Origin: Estrella lausannensis
GTDB taxonomy: Bacteria; Chlamydiota; Chlamydiia; Chlamydiales; Criblamydiaceae
Assembly (NCBI RefSeq): GCF_900000175.1
Contig: NZ_CWGJ01000025.1
Coordinates: 1 to 64,000 of the forward strand
Direction: 5' to 3'
DNA length: 64,000 nucleotides
Under the pieces are notes generated by a model. The model was not told the DNA's origin, searched no databases, and saw nothing but the letters and a program-made list of their open reading frames with translations. Positions 44,466-53,212 of this stretch are shown piece by piece. Position 1 is the stretch's first letter; each line of letters opens with the position of its first letter. Position numbers and translations under genes: made by a program.

Positions 44466-46291
44466 AGGGCGGCGAGCTCATCTAATTTTTCATCGAAGGT
44501 CCGGGTTTTATCCTGTATGAGAGCCGAGACCTTTTCGAGTTCCTCAAACAGGGAGTCGATACCCTTTTCGCATTCGACAATCCTTTTGTGGATCCGCCCT
44601 CCCTCTTCGCCGTTTTTTTCCATATAGGCCTTTTCGAGCGTAGCATTCAACTTTTCGAGCTCTTTCTCAAGCAGGTGGATGCTGTCTTCGATTTTTTTCA
44701 TCTGCTGCTTCAGCGGCGAGAGCGCCTGGATTTTTTCCGCTTTGAGCCGTCCGATCTCCCCTTTGATATCCCGTTTTTGTTCCTTAGGCTCGGTCGAAGA
44801 GGACTCGGCAAACCCTCCTTTATCCAGGAAGTCGCCGAATCCATAGGGAAGCGAGCGGGCTCCTTTGTCGTCAAATACGATCAGATGGTCTAATTCGAGG
44901 TTCAAAAGGAGCTCTTCGCTGTGGGTCACTAAAACGAAGGCTCCGGAAAAAATTTCGAGCGCCTGTCGGAGCGCTTCGGTGGACTCAATGTCAAGGTGGT
45001 GTGTCGGCTCATCCAAAAGAAGCAGGTTGCAGGGCTTGGCCAAAATTTTTGCCAAGACAACGCGGCTTCTCTCTCCTCCCGACAGCATCGAAATCAGCTT
45101 GTTTGACGCTGATTTGGTGAACATCATCAAACCGGCGAGGGAGAGAACATCTTGGTCGCTTAGATTGTGATTGGATTCCTTGATCTCTTCAAAAACAGTC
45201 TTTTTACTGTCGAGCCGGTCGATCATGGTCTGCCCGAAAAACCCCACCTGGATTTTGGGGGAGATGCGGATTTTTCCCTCATCGGGATTTAAAAAGCCTC
45301 CCAGCAGCTTAAGAAGGGTGGACTTGCCCCTGCCATTCTTGCCCACGACTCCGATCTTGCTGCCATTTAGCACATCCAGGGAAAGGTTTTTGATCAGCGG
45401 TTTGTCTTCCTTTTGGTAAGAAAAGGTCATCTCGTGGGCTGCGAGGAGCACTTTCGATTCAAGGGGCGCTTCTTTGAATTCAAAATCGAGGTTATGGATC
45501 CGGGAGAGCTTCTGCAGGTTGGGTGATTTATCGATTTCCTTTTGCTTCGATTTAGCCTGGGAGGCCTTGGTCGCCTTGGCGCCGAAGCGGTCGATGAACC
45601 TCTGGAGCTTTTGGATCCTCTCTTCTTCTTTTCTACGGGTCTTTTCGAAGACTTCCTCTTCCTGCACGATCTGCCGGTAGATGTCTTCTGTTCCCCCCTT
45701 CATCTTTCTGACGAGGTTCCGGTGGATCATCATCGTACTGTCGGTAATGCTATCCATGAAGTGGCGGTCGTGGGAAATAATGATGAGTTGCTTGGTCCAC
45801 CCTTTTAAGAAGCGCTGCAGCCATTTTTGCGAGATGATGTCCAGGTAGTTAGTCGGTTCGTCCAAAAGGAGCAGATCCGCATCTTCGACAAGCGCCTTGG
45901 CCAGCCCCAGGCGCATCTGAAATCCCGAAGACAGGTGGGAGGGCGCCTTTTTTAAGTCGGCCTCCGTAAATCCCAGGCCGAAGAGGATTGCCTCTGCCTT
46001 GTGCACGCTCTCTTTTTGCCCCTCAGGCAGTGAAGAGGCTGCCTCCAGAAGGGTGCTTGATTCCTTAAAATCGCGATGCTGTCTTAAAAATGCGATGCGA
46101 TGCCCTTTGGGAATGGTAATCGATCCTGCGTCTTCACTCTCCTCGCCATTGATCATTCTGAAAAGGGTGGATTTCCCCGATCCGTTGCGGCCGGCGAGGC
46201 CGACTTTTTCATTGGGGGAAATCGTAAAGCAGGCGTCTTTGAAAACCGTCTGGTCTCCGTAGCATTTGCTGACTGAATCGAAGATGATCAT
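44450..46291 (-). CDS. ABC-F family ATP-binding protein
   Basis: The protein has 613 residues and two ABC cassettes with no membrane part. The first has Walker A GLAGRNGSGKST, signature LSSGFQMRLGLAKAL and Walker B DLLLLDEPTNYLD. The second has GVVGKNGRGKST, LSGGERSRVVLAK and NLLLLDEPTHHLD. A linker with charged helices lies between them and a coiled-coil C-terminus (about 520-610) resembles Uup/YdiF-type members. ABC-F proteins act on ribosomes or resolve stalls, and some give antibiotic protection. Its C-terminal KSLS and stop codon come from a repeat, so the natural end may have been longer. Confidence 0.9.
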   Translation of the reverse strand: MIIFDSVSKCYGDQTVFKDACFTISPNEKVGLAGRNGSGKSTLFRMINGEESEDAGSITIPKGHRIAFLRQHRDFKESSTLLEAASSLPEGQKESVHKAEAILFGLGFTEADLKKAPSHLSSGFQMRLGLAKALVEDADLLLLDEPTNYLDIISQKWLQRFLKGWTKQLIIISHDRHFMDSITDSTMMIHRNLVRKMKGGTEDIYRQIVQEEEVFEKTRRKEEERIQKLQRFIDRFGAKATKASQAKSKQKEIDKSPNLQKLSRIHNLDFEFKEAPLESKVLLAAHEMTFSYQKEDKPLIKNLSLDVLNGSKIGVVGKNGRGKSTLLKLLGGFLNPDEGKIRISPKIQVGFFGQTMIDRLDSKKTVFEEIKESNHNLSDQDVLSLAGLMMFTKSASNKLISMLSGGERSRVVLAKILAKPCNLLLLDEPTHHLDIESTEALRQALEIFSGAFVLVTHSEELLLNLELDHLIVFDDKGARSLPYGFGDFLDKGGFAESSSTEPKEQKRDIKGEIGRLKAEKIQALSPLKQQMKKIEDSIHLLEKELEKLNATLEKAYMEKNGEEGGRIHKRIVECEKGIDSLFEELEKVSALIQDKTRTFDEKLDELAALKSLS

Positions 46292-46428
46292 AAGTGAATT
46301 TTTATCAGGGTAAAGGGTGCATTATACATCAACGGGAGGAATTTGCGCTGGAAAAACTTAGAGACTGTTAAAATCAGGTTTGGCGGCCAAGATACTGTTG
46401 GTATCTTCTGCGGAGGATGCTTGCCCAT

Positions 46429-47754
46429 TCAGGAATGGGTTCGGCATAGGTTATCGGACAAAATTCCTTGAGTCCACTGAAAGTAGAAGATCGCCGCTTC
46501 AAAATTCCACTCGGCGTTCGCATGATTGGCCTCCGCTCTTAGAAGCTGGGTCTTGGCGTCTAAAAGGTCGGTCAATGTCGAAGCACCGGCTTCATAGCGT
46601 TCTTCCGTGAGGCGCATGCCCTCTTCGGCGTCTTTGACCTGAACGGAGGTGGTCTCGATCACTTCGAAAGCTTCTTTAAGCTTTGAGTACGCTGTGTGCA
46701 CTTCCTCTTCGATTTTCAGCCTTGTCGAAGCCAGATTAGCCTCAGCTTCCCTGATGTTTGCTTTGGCTTTGCCCTCTTCATGGGTTATCCTGAAGCCTGT
46801 AAAGAGGGGCATCTCCATGCGGACACCAAAGAGCCACTCGTCTTCTTCGGGTAAGAAATCGCTGTCCCTTTTTCCATAAGTTCCAAGAGCTGTCACCTTG
46901 GGCCAGTGGGTGCTTTGGACGGCCTTCAACTGATGCGTCCGCCCGCTGATTTGAAAGCAGAGAGACTTAATTTCAGGCCTAGCGGCGTACGCTGTCTTTC
47001 TTGCCCATAAAAGGTCATCTTCTTCAGGCTGGGATCTAGAGCTTCTTTCAGCTTGAATAGTCAGTGCAATGTCGCTGTCAAGACCAATCGCTTCCCTGAG
47101 CCGTGCCCTGGCAATCTCAAACTGGCTTTCCATGCGCACTAAGTTCAGTTTCGCCTCCGCCACATCGACCTGAGCTCTTAGCAGATCGGACTTGGGAGCC
47201 GTACCCACATCCCGCTTTTGCTGCACCAGCTTGAGGTGGTGTTCCGTCCTTTCCAGATTTTTTTGGGCAACCCCAACGAGGGCGTCGTAGGATGCCAGCT
47301 GGTAGAAGGCGATGGCGACGTTAAGCAGGATCTCCTCCTGCAGGCGGATGCGGTCAAACTCGGCAGCTCCTTTTTTGGAGCGTGCGGCCAGGTACCGCTC
47401 TTTTGCCTCGCCGAAATCATAGAGTGTGTATTTAGCAGAGACCAAATACCCATAGTCCTCTGTCGGTCCGATGACGGATGGCAAGATATTGGGGGGAATT
47501 CCGGGGGGGATCGTGCTTAGTTCCAAGAAATTATGCGTTTGCCACTTAAATCCGTGGGCAGAGGCCTTCAGCTCCGGGTAATAGGCTGCTTTCTCGATCA
47601 AGGCCTCTTCTTTGGCCTCTTTGACCTTCATACGCGAGGAGACCGTTTTCGGGTTTTCCTTAAGGCTCAGCTGGAAGCAGTCCTGAAGAGTAAGGGGAGC
47701 GCCATGAAGACAGCTTAGAAAAAAAAATGGAAGTGCCGCCAACAACCTGAACAT
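46429..47754 (-). CDS. TolC-family outer-membrane efflux protein
   Basis: The protein has 441 residues with a signal peptide (MFRLLAALPFFFLSCLHG). The repeated helical pattern of TolC/OMF proteins is visible: LTLQDCFQLSLKENPKTVSSRMKVKEAKEEALIEKAAYYPELKA, then a second half from about 240 (ARKTAYAARPEIKSLC, GVRMEMPLFTGFRITHEEGKAKANIREAEANL, RYEAGASTLTDLLDAKTQLLRAEANHANAEWNFE). It would form the outer-membrane duct for the upstream ABC exporter; ten bases separate it from the permease gene. It is the last gene of the operon. Confidence 0.88.
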   Translation of the reverse strand: MFRLLAALPFFFLSCLHGAPLTLQDCFQLSLKENPKTVSSRMKVKEAKEEALIEKAAYYPELKASAHGFKWQTHNFLELSTIPPGIPPNILPSVIGPTEDYGYLVSAKYTLYDFGEAKERYLAARSKKGAAEFDRIRLQEEILLNVAIAFYQLASYDALVGVAQKNLERTEHHLKLVQQKRDVGTAPKSDLLRAQVDVAEAKLNLVRMESQFEIARARLREAIGLDSDIALTIQAERSSRSQPEEDDLLWARKTAYAARPEIKSLCFQISGRTHQLKAVQSTHWPKVTALGTYGKRDSDFLPEEDEWLFGVRMEMPLFTGFRITHEEGKAKANIREAEANLASTRLKIEEEVHTAYSKLKEAFEVIETTSVQVKDAEEGMRLTEERYEAGASTLTDLLDAKTQLLRAEANHANAEWNFEAAIFYFQWTQGILSDNLCRTHS

Positions 47755-47764
47755 TACCCTTGTG

Positions 47765-48892
47765 TCATCCTAAAGTTTTTTGGAACCGTTTTGTCGCCAG
47801 CCAGATGCTGCCAAGGCCCATGATAGCCAATGCGGCAATTTGGGGCCAAAGAATCTCAAGTCCCACGCCCTTAAGGAATAGTGACCGAATGAACGAAATG
47901 AAATAGCGCAGGGGGTTGATATAGGTCACCCACTGGATGCTGTCTGGCATGTTGACGATGGGAAACAGGAAGCCTGAAAGAAGCACCATCGGAAAATAGA
48001 AGAAGAATGTTCCCATCATCGCCTGCTGCTGCGTATGGCTGATGGTTGAAATGAAAAAGCCGATTCCCAGTATTGTGAACAGGTAGAAGGTGACGGCGAC
48101 AAAAAGAAGCAGAATACTTCCCCGGAGCGGCACTTCAAACCAAAAGGTGGCGACGGTTAGTATCAGGATCACATCGATGTAGGCGATCAGGCTGAAAGGG
48201 ATTGTTTTGCCTAGGATAAACTCAATTTTTTTGATCGGACTGACCAGAATCTGCTCCATGGTTCCCACCTCTTTTTCCCTGACGATTGACATGGATGTCA
48301 TCGTCAGGGTTACAAGGGTCACGATGGTGGTGATGATGCCCGGAATGTAGAAATTGCGGCTTTCCAAATTATCGTTGAACCAGGCTCTCGATTCCAAGTG
48401 GATTGGTGCATAGGCCATCTTGTTGCCGATTTGCCGAAGCTTTTTATCCGCCGATTCGTAGTTGAGACCTCGTGCGATCTTTCCAACGTAGCCGCTGACG
48501 ATCCTCGCCGTGTTGCTATCGGTGCCGTCGATAATCGACTGCATGGTTGCCACCTCTCCCGATTCGATCTTATCTTGGAAACCTTGCGGTATTGTCAAAA
48601 CAACCAGCGCACTGCCTGAATCGAGAACTTGGGCGATTTCCCTCTCATTCTTTAAGTAGCCGTGGATCTGGAAATAGCCTGACTTGGAAAACGCGTCGGA
48701 GACAGCGCGGCTGCTTTTGGAGTTGTCGTTGTCTAAGATCCAGGTTGCAATATGATTGACGTCGGTTGTGACGGCGTAGCCAAAGATGACAATCTGAAAA
48801 ATGGGAATGACGAAGATGATGCTCCGCATCCTGGGGTCTCTGAAGATCTGAATGAACTCTTTGAGAATCATCTCTTTTATTCTGGAGAACAT
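47765..48892 (-). CDS. ABC-2 type transporter permease (second of pair)
   Basis: The protein has 375 residues with the ABC-2 layout: one N-terminal helix (IIFVIPIFQIVIFGYAV), a large extracytoplasmic part (about 45-180), then five helices (PGIITTIVTLVTLTMTSMS ... QIAALAIMGLGSIWLATK). The motif REKEVGTMEQILVSPIKKIEFILGK before the second helix is that of YhhJ/YbhR proteins. The ATG at 48892 lies two bases after the stop of the first permease. A longer open frame to 49516 is only the shadow of that gene. It forms the exporter channel with the first permease. Confidence 0.9.
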   Translation of the reverse strand: MFSRIKEMILKEFIQIFRDPRMRSIIFVIPIFQIVIFGYAVTTDVNHIATWILDNDNSKSSRAVSDAFSKSGYFQIHGYLKNEREIAQVLDSGSALVVLTIPQGFQDKIESGEVATMQSIIDGTDSNTARIVSGYVGKIARGLNYESADKKLRQIGNKMAYAPIHLESRAWFNDNLESRNFYIPGIITTIVTLVTLTMTSMSIVREKEVGTMEQILVSPIKKIEFILGKTIPFSLIAYIDVILILTVATFWFEVPLRGSILLLFVAVTFYLFTILGIGFFISTISHTQQQAMMGTFFFYFPMVLLSGFLFPIVNMPDSIQWVTYINPLRYFISFIRSLFLKGVGLEILWPQIAALAIMGLGSIWLATKRFQKTLG

Positions 48893-48894
48893 CT

Positions 48895-50028
48895 TTAAAC
48901 CATCTTCTTTTTGAAGGCCATATTGGCAAATAAAAAGGTCATGAGGGCAAAAGTGATTAAAAAGAGCGCTTCGATGTAAAGCGTCTCGATGCCTTCGCCC
49001 TTGAGGTAAATCGATCTTAAGAAATGGATTAAATACCGTGCCGGAACCAAAAGGGTGATCATCTGAATGAAAAGGGGCATGTTGGCGATGGGGCTTAAAA
49101 ACCCCGAAAGAAGGAAGGATGGAAGAAAGGTGACCACAGTCGCCAGTTGGCTTGCCAGCAGCTGGCTTTTGGTGATGATGCTGATCAGCATTCCCAAAGA
49201 GAGCGCCCCGACGAGAAATATGGTGGTGAAGAGGAAGAGAAGCCCTAAGCTGCCGCGCATCGGAACATGGAAGACAAACTCCCCAATGGCGATCACGATG
49301 ATCACGTCGATCAGCCCGATGAAGAAATAGGGGATCATCTTGCCGACAATCAATTCGAAAGGTCTGATCGGGGTTGTGATCAACGTCTCCATGGTTCCCT
49401 TTTCCCACTCCCTTGCCATTGTCAGGGATGTCATCAACGAGGTGATCACCATCATGATGACACCGATAAGGCCGGGGACGATGGTGTATTTGGATTCCAT
49501 ATCGGGGTTGTACCATACGCGAGAGCGCAGATCGATGTCATTCAAATTGCCACGGTATCCTTCCTCCCTGGCAAAGCGTGTTATCCTCTCTTCCGTAAGC
49601 TTGCCGATGATGGCTTCCGAGTACCCCAAAGCGATAGTCGCGGTGTTGGAGTCGCTGCCATCGACAATGATCTGCACTTTTTTTAGGGAGTGGCTTTTTG
49701 ATCCAAGCTCTATGTCTTGCGGGATAACCAGAGCGATGAGAGCCGTCCCGTTGTCGATCATTTTTTCGAGATCTCGGTAGTTCGTGCTGGTGCCGACGAG
49801 CTTGAAATAGCCGGAGTCTATAAAACGGGCAGAGATATCGCGGCTCTCTTGTGTGTTGCTCTGATCCATCAGGGCAAGGGGGACTTTGTCGACATCGAGC
49901 GTGAGGGCGTAGGCGAAGAGGACTAAGAGGAAAACAGGAGTTCCCAAAGTCAAAAGGAGGGAGCGCCAATCTCGAAGGACATGGATCCACTCTTTTCTCG
50001 CTACAGCGATCACGCGATGGAATTTCAT
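48895..50028 (-). CDS. ABC-2 type transporter permease (first of pair)
   Basis: The protein has 377 residues with the same plan as the next gene: N-terminal helix (SLLLTLGTPVFLLVLFAYAL), a large external loop, then the motif AREWEKGTMETLITTPIRPFELIVGK and five helices. The two permeases are paralogues resembling E. coli YbhS and YbhR. Its start overlaps the stop of the ATPase gene by four bases. It probably exports drugs, cations or lipids together with the two ATPases, adaptor and TolC. Confidence 0.9.
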   Translation of the reverse strand: MKFHRVIAVARKEWIHVLRDWRSLLLTLGTPVFLLVLFAYALTLDVDKVPLALMDQSNTQESRDISARFIDSGYFKLVGTSTNYRDLEKMIDNGTALIALVIPQDIELGSKSHSLKKVQIIVDGSDSNTATIALGYSEAIIGKLTEERITRFAREEGYRGNLNDIDLRSRVWYNPDMESKYTIVPGLIGVIMMVITSLMTSLTMAREWEKGTMETLITTPIRPFELIVGKMIPYFFIGLIDVIIVIAIGEFVFHVPMRGSLGLLFLFTTIFLVGALSLGMLISIITKSQLLASQLATVVTFLPSFLLSGFLSPIANMPLFIQMITLLVPARYLIHFLRSIYLKGEGIETLYIEALFLITFALMTFLFANMAFKKKMV

Positions 50029-50984
50029 CTCTTATGGACCTCCTCCCTGTCGGTTTTTTCGATCAGGGAGATAAACACATCTTCCATCGTCGGGTCGATC
50101 TGCCTTAGGGAAAAGCCGACGCCGCCTCTTTCAAGCTCATGAATGAGCCGGTCTTTGTCTGAGCAGCCCTCATTGAGATAGATATGGGCGCCGCTGCCGA
50201 AAAGAGAGGCCTCCCTGACGATCGGCAGCCTCTTTGCGGCATCGCAGATCAATTGGGGATGGTCGGTTTCAACGTCAAATATCGAACCGGTGATGGATTG
50301 CTTTTTCACCTCTTCAGGAGGGCCTTTGATGATCAGCCGCCCACGGTAGATGAATGCGATGTAGTCGACATATTCCGCCTCGTCCATATAGTGAGTGGTG
50401 ACAAAGACGGTCATTCCGTTGTCTGCAAGGTCGTAGATCAGGTTCCAAAAGTGCCTGCGGTTGATCGGGTCGACACCGGCAGTGGGTTCATCAAGGAAAA
50501 GCAGCGATGGATTATGCAGAATGGAGCAGCCCAAAGAGAGCCTTTGTTTCCATCCGCCCGAAAGGGTCTCGGTTCTTTCGTTGCGGTGGTGCTTAAGTCC
50601 GGCCATTTCGATCGCCCAATCCTTTCTCTTTTCTCGGATTAACGGAGGAACCTTATAGATCCCCATGTAAAAATCGATGTTCTCCTCCACCGTCAGATCA
50701 CGGTAGAGGGAAAATTTTTGGCTCATGTACCCGATCGTTTCCTTGACTTTTTCGGGCTCCCGGGCGATATCGAGGCCGGCTACGATGCCCGTTCCTGACG
50801 TGGGGGTCAATAGCCCGGATAACATGCGGATCGTCGTCGACTTGCCGGCGCCGTTCGGACCTAAAAAACCGTAGATCTCCCCTTTTTCCACTTCAAACGA
50901 TAACCGATCGACTGCCGTGAATGAGCCGAATTTTTTGGTCAGGTTGACCACCTGGACGCTTAACGGGGGTTTAGTATTGACCAC
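50025..50984 (-). CDS. ABC transporter ATP-binding protein (second of pair)
   Basis: The protein has 319 residues. Walker A is GFLGPNGAGKST, signature ETLSGGWKQRLSLGC, Walker B PSLLFLDEPTAGVDP, followed by the H-loop TTHYMDEAE. The C-terminal 80 residues carry a small regulatory domain ending MEDVFISLIEKTD, which is usual for drug-type ABC-2 ATPases. It resembles one half of E. coli YbhF; the other half is the gene before it. In YbhF the two are fused; here they are separate genes, two bases apart. Confidence 0.92.
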   Translation of the reverse strand: MVNTKPPLSVQVVNLTKKFGSFTAVDRLSFEVEKGEIYGFLGPNGAGKSTTIRMLSGLLTPTSGTGIVAGLDIAREPEKVKETIGYMSQKFSLYRDLTVEENIDFYMGIYKVPPLIREKRKDWAIEMAGLKHHRNERTETLSGGWKQRLSLGCSILHNPSLLFLDEPTAGVDPINRRHFWNLIYDLADNGMTVFVTTHYMDEAEYVDYIAFIYRGRLIIKGPPEEVKKQSITGSIFDVETDHPQLICDAAKRLPIVREASLFGSGAHIYLNEGCSDKDRLIHELERGGVGFSLRQIDPTMEDVFISLIEKTDREEVHKR

Positions 50985-50986
50985 TC

Positions 50987-51955
50987 TCAGACCTCATCAT
51001 CATCTTTTCCTCTCATCAGGGCCATGAAGATGTCTTCTAAAGTGGGCGCTACAGAGGTGATTGACGCATCAACGATCCCGGCCTCAGTCAGGATTTTTTC
51101 CACAGTTTCGATCGTGCCGGGTGTGTCGGAAGCGAAGAGAAAGACGTGGATGCGATTGCCAAAAAGTTTGACCACATCGGTGCCGAAGAGGTTCCGCAAT
51201 TTTAGGAACGCAATCCGGGGCGTTTTGCATTTAATTTCCACCACATTGCCCGCGACAGACCTTCTCAGCTGATTTAAGGTGCCGCAAGCTAAGATGCCGC
51301 CCTTGTGAAGAAAAATGATCTTTCCGCAGCGCTCCGCCTCATCTAAATAAGCGGTGGAGAGGAAAACGGTGGTTCCCCTTTCATTCAAAGAGCGCAAGAT
51401 ATTCCAAAAATCCCTTCGGGAAACAGGATCCACTCCATTGGTCGGTTCGTCCAAGAAGAGCACCTTGGGGCGGTGTATCAGTGCGCAGGAGAGGCTCAGT
51501 TTCTGCTTCATGCCTCCCGATAGCTTCTCTGCCTGAAAATCCTTGAAGTCCTTGAGCTGGCTGAACTCTAAAAGCTCTTCGATCCGTTGATTCTTCTCTG
51601 AGTTTTCCACGCCGAAGACATCACCGAAAAAATGGAGGTTTTCCATGACGGTCAAGTCTCCGTAGAGCCCGAACTGCTGACTTACATAGCCAATGCGATC
51701 CTGGATTTTTTGCTCGTCAGACAGGATAGAGAAGCCATCGATGAAGGCGTTGCCTCCCGAGGGAGGCAGCACGGAGGTGAGCATGCGGATCAGGGTGGTC
51801 TTGCCGGCTCCGTCGGGACCGACAAGCCCGACGATCTCTCCTTCATGCACTTTGAAGGAAACCTGATCGACAGCGACTAATCGGCCGAAACTCTTGCTGA
51901 GATTGTCACACTCAATCAATAGAGGCTTCTCTTTTTTTTCCGAGACAGATTCCAT
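50987..51955 (-). CDS. ABC transporter ATP-binding protein (first of pair)
   Basis: The protein has 322 residues. Walker A is GLVGPDGAGKTT, signature EKLSGGMKQKLSLSC, Walker B PKVLFLDEPTNGVDP. The GPDGAGKTT form is the one found in the N-terminal half of YbhF-type ATPases. In place of the H-loop histidine the sequence reads FLSTAYLDEAERC, so the switch His appears to be Ala-Tyr. That suggests one of the two ATP sites is degenerate, as in asymmetric ABC exporters. It is ten bases behind the adaptor gene. Confidence 0.9.
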   Translation of the reverse strand: MESVSEKKEKPLLIECDNLSKSFGRLVAVDQVSFKVHEGEIVGLVGPDGAGKTTLIRMLTSVLPPSGGNAFIDGFSILSDEQKIQDRIGYVSQQFGLYGDLTVMENLHFFGDVFGVENSEKNQRIEELLEFSQLKDFKDFQAEKLSGGMKQKLSLSCALIHRPKVLFLDEPTNGVDPVSRRDFWNILRSLNERGTTVFLSTAYLDEAERCGKIIFLHKGGILACGTLNQLRRSVAGNVVEIKCKTPRIAFLKLRNLFGTDVVKLFGNRIHVFLFASDTPGTIETVEKILTEAGIVDASITSVAPTLEDIFMALMRGKDDDEV

Positions 51956-51965
51956 CGATTGTCCC

Positions 51966-52967
51966 TTAAAGTGTATCCTGAAGGGGAGTAACCATGATCA
52001 GTCCGTCGGCCGGCTGTCCACCCTTGAGCTCATGTTCTTTGTTATCGACATCCACCTTGATGCGGTAGACTAATTTGACGCGCTGCTTTTCTGTCTGCAC
52101 GTTCTTCGGGGTAAATTCAGCCTCTTGGGATATGAAAGAAACAACTCCATGATAGATTTTATCGGGATAGGAATCGGTGGTGATTTTGACGTGTTGTCCC
52201 AGCTTGACTCTGCTAAGGTCCATCTCGTCGATGTACGCTTTCAAATAGACTTCATCTAAGTTTCCGACCGAAATGATCGGAGTGCCCGGCTGCACAAACT
52301 CCCCCTCTTCGATATAGTCTTGCAGCACAAAGCCGCTGATCGGAGAGGTTAATTCGGCAAAGCTCAGCCTCGTCATGGCAAGCGAGACGGCCTCCTCGGC
52401 TTTTGTCAGACGCGCTTTTGCCTGGGCGATCTTCTCTTCGCGGATCCCTTTTTTCAGCAAGGTCAGGTTTTCCTTCGCTTCCAACACTTTAGCTTGCGAC
52501 ACCGCGAAAGCGGCCTGGCTTAAATCAAATTCCCGAAGCGATATCACATCTTCTTTATAAAGCTGCTTCTGACGGCTATAATCAGCGTTCAGCCGGTCGA
52601 AGTCCGCTTCGGCTTGCTTAAGCCGTGCTTCAGCCTGGGAGACCTCTTCGGGAAGGTAGCCGACTTGAAGCTCCTTGAGATAGGCTTTAGCAGCTTCTCT
52701 TTCCGCCTCGTTCATTTTCAGCTCTTGCCTTAGCTCCTCGGAATCGATCCTCGCCACCAAAGCGCCCGCCTGAACCTTTTGCCCTTCCGATACAAATCTT
52801 TTGACGACACGGCCCGGAATTTTGAAACTCAGTTTCACTTCGGTTAATTCGATATTGCCGGAAATGATGATCGTGCCGGGATCCGATTCGTTCAAAAAGC
52901 GCGAGAGGATCAGAGACACAAGACAGATGAGGGCGACGAAAGGAATCAGTAAAAACTTTTTATTCAT
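51966..52967 (-). CDS. HlyD-family membrane-fusion (adaptor) protein
   Basis: The protein has 333 residues. An N-terminal anchor (LLIPFVALICLVSLILSRF) is followed by the lipoyl-like start (SFKIPGRVVKRFVSEGQKVQAGALVARID), a long helical hairpin of about 80-200, then the second lipoyl half (LTSPISGFVLQDYIEEGEFVQPGTPIISVGNLDEVYLKAYIDEMDL). This matches YbhG/EmrA-like adaptors. It is the first gene of the operon: adaptor, two ATPases, two permeases, TolC, all on the minus strand with gaps of at most ten bases. Repeat A5 stands just upstream. Confidence 0.92.
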   Translation of the reverse strand: MNKKFLLIPFVALICLVSLILSRFLNESDPGTIIISGNIELTEVKLSFKIPGRVVKRFVSEGQKVQAGALVARIDSEELRQELKMNEAEREAAKAYLKELQVGYLPEEVSQAEARLKQAEADFDRLNADYSRQKQLYKEDVISLREFDLSQAAFAVSQAKVLEAKENLTLLKKGIREEKIAQAKARLTKAEEAVSLAMTRLSFAELTSPISGFVLQDYIEEGEFVQPGTPIISVGNLDEVYLKAYIDEMDLSRVKLGQHVKITTDSYPDKIYHGVVSFISQEAEFTPKNVQTEKQRVKLVYRIKVDVDNKEHELKGGQPADGLIMVTPLQDTL

Positions 52968-52989
52968 ACTCTACCATCTATTCTTCTTA

Positions 52990-53043
52990 GAGGGGCTGTT
53001 TTCCGGAACCAAAATCTCAGATTGTGAGACGCTTTCGGCATAG
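52990..53043. repeat. family A terminus, copy A5
   Basis: GGAACCAAAATCTCAGATTG and TGAGACGCTTTCGGCAT match the right half of family A. It lies directly upstream of the efflux operon, so it may overlap its promoter. Between here and the SET gene there is no gene. Confidence 0.6.
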
Positions 53044-53212
53044 GTCAACCCTCCAGTGAAACGCTCGTCACAACGCTACCATAATCTCTCAAGGTTAATT
53101 ATGGAATCGTCTTCGCAGAATAGCCCTCGTAAGAGGTAATCGAGTGTTCTATTCTACTTTGTATAAGCTGTTTGTGGCGATTCTGTCTCGGGATTTTGGG
53201 GTAAAGACCCCT

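Noticed and set aside
48893-49516. N-terminal extension of the second permease frame
   Set aside because: The text is His/Arg/Asp-rich, not membrane-like, and lies wholly inside the other permease gene in another frame. The gene starts at 48892.
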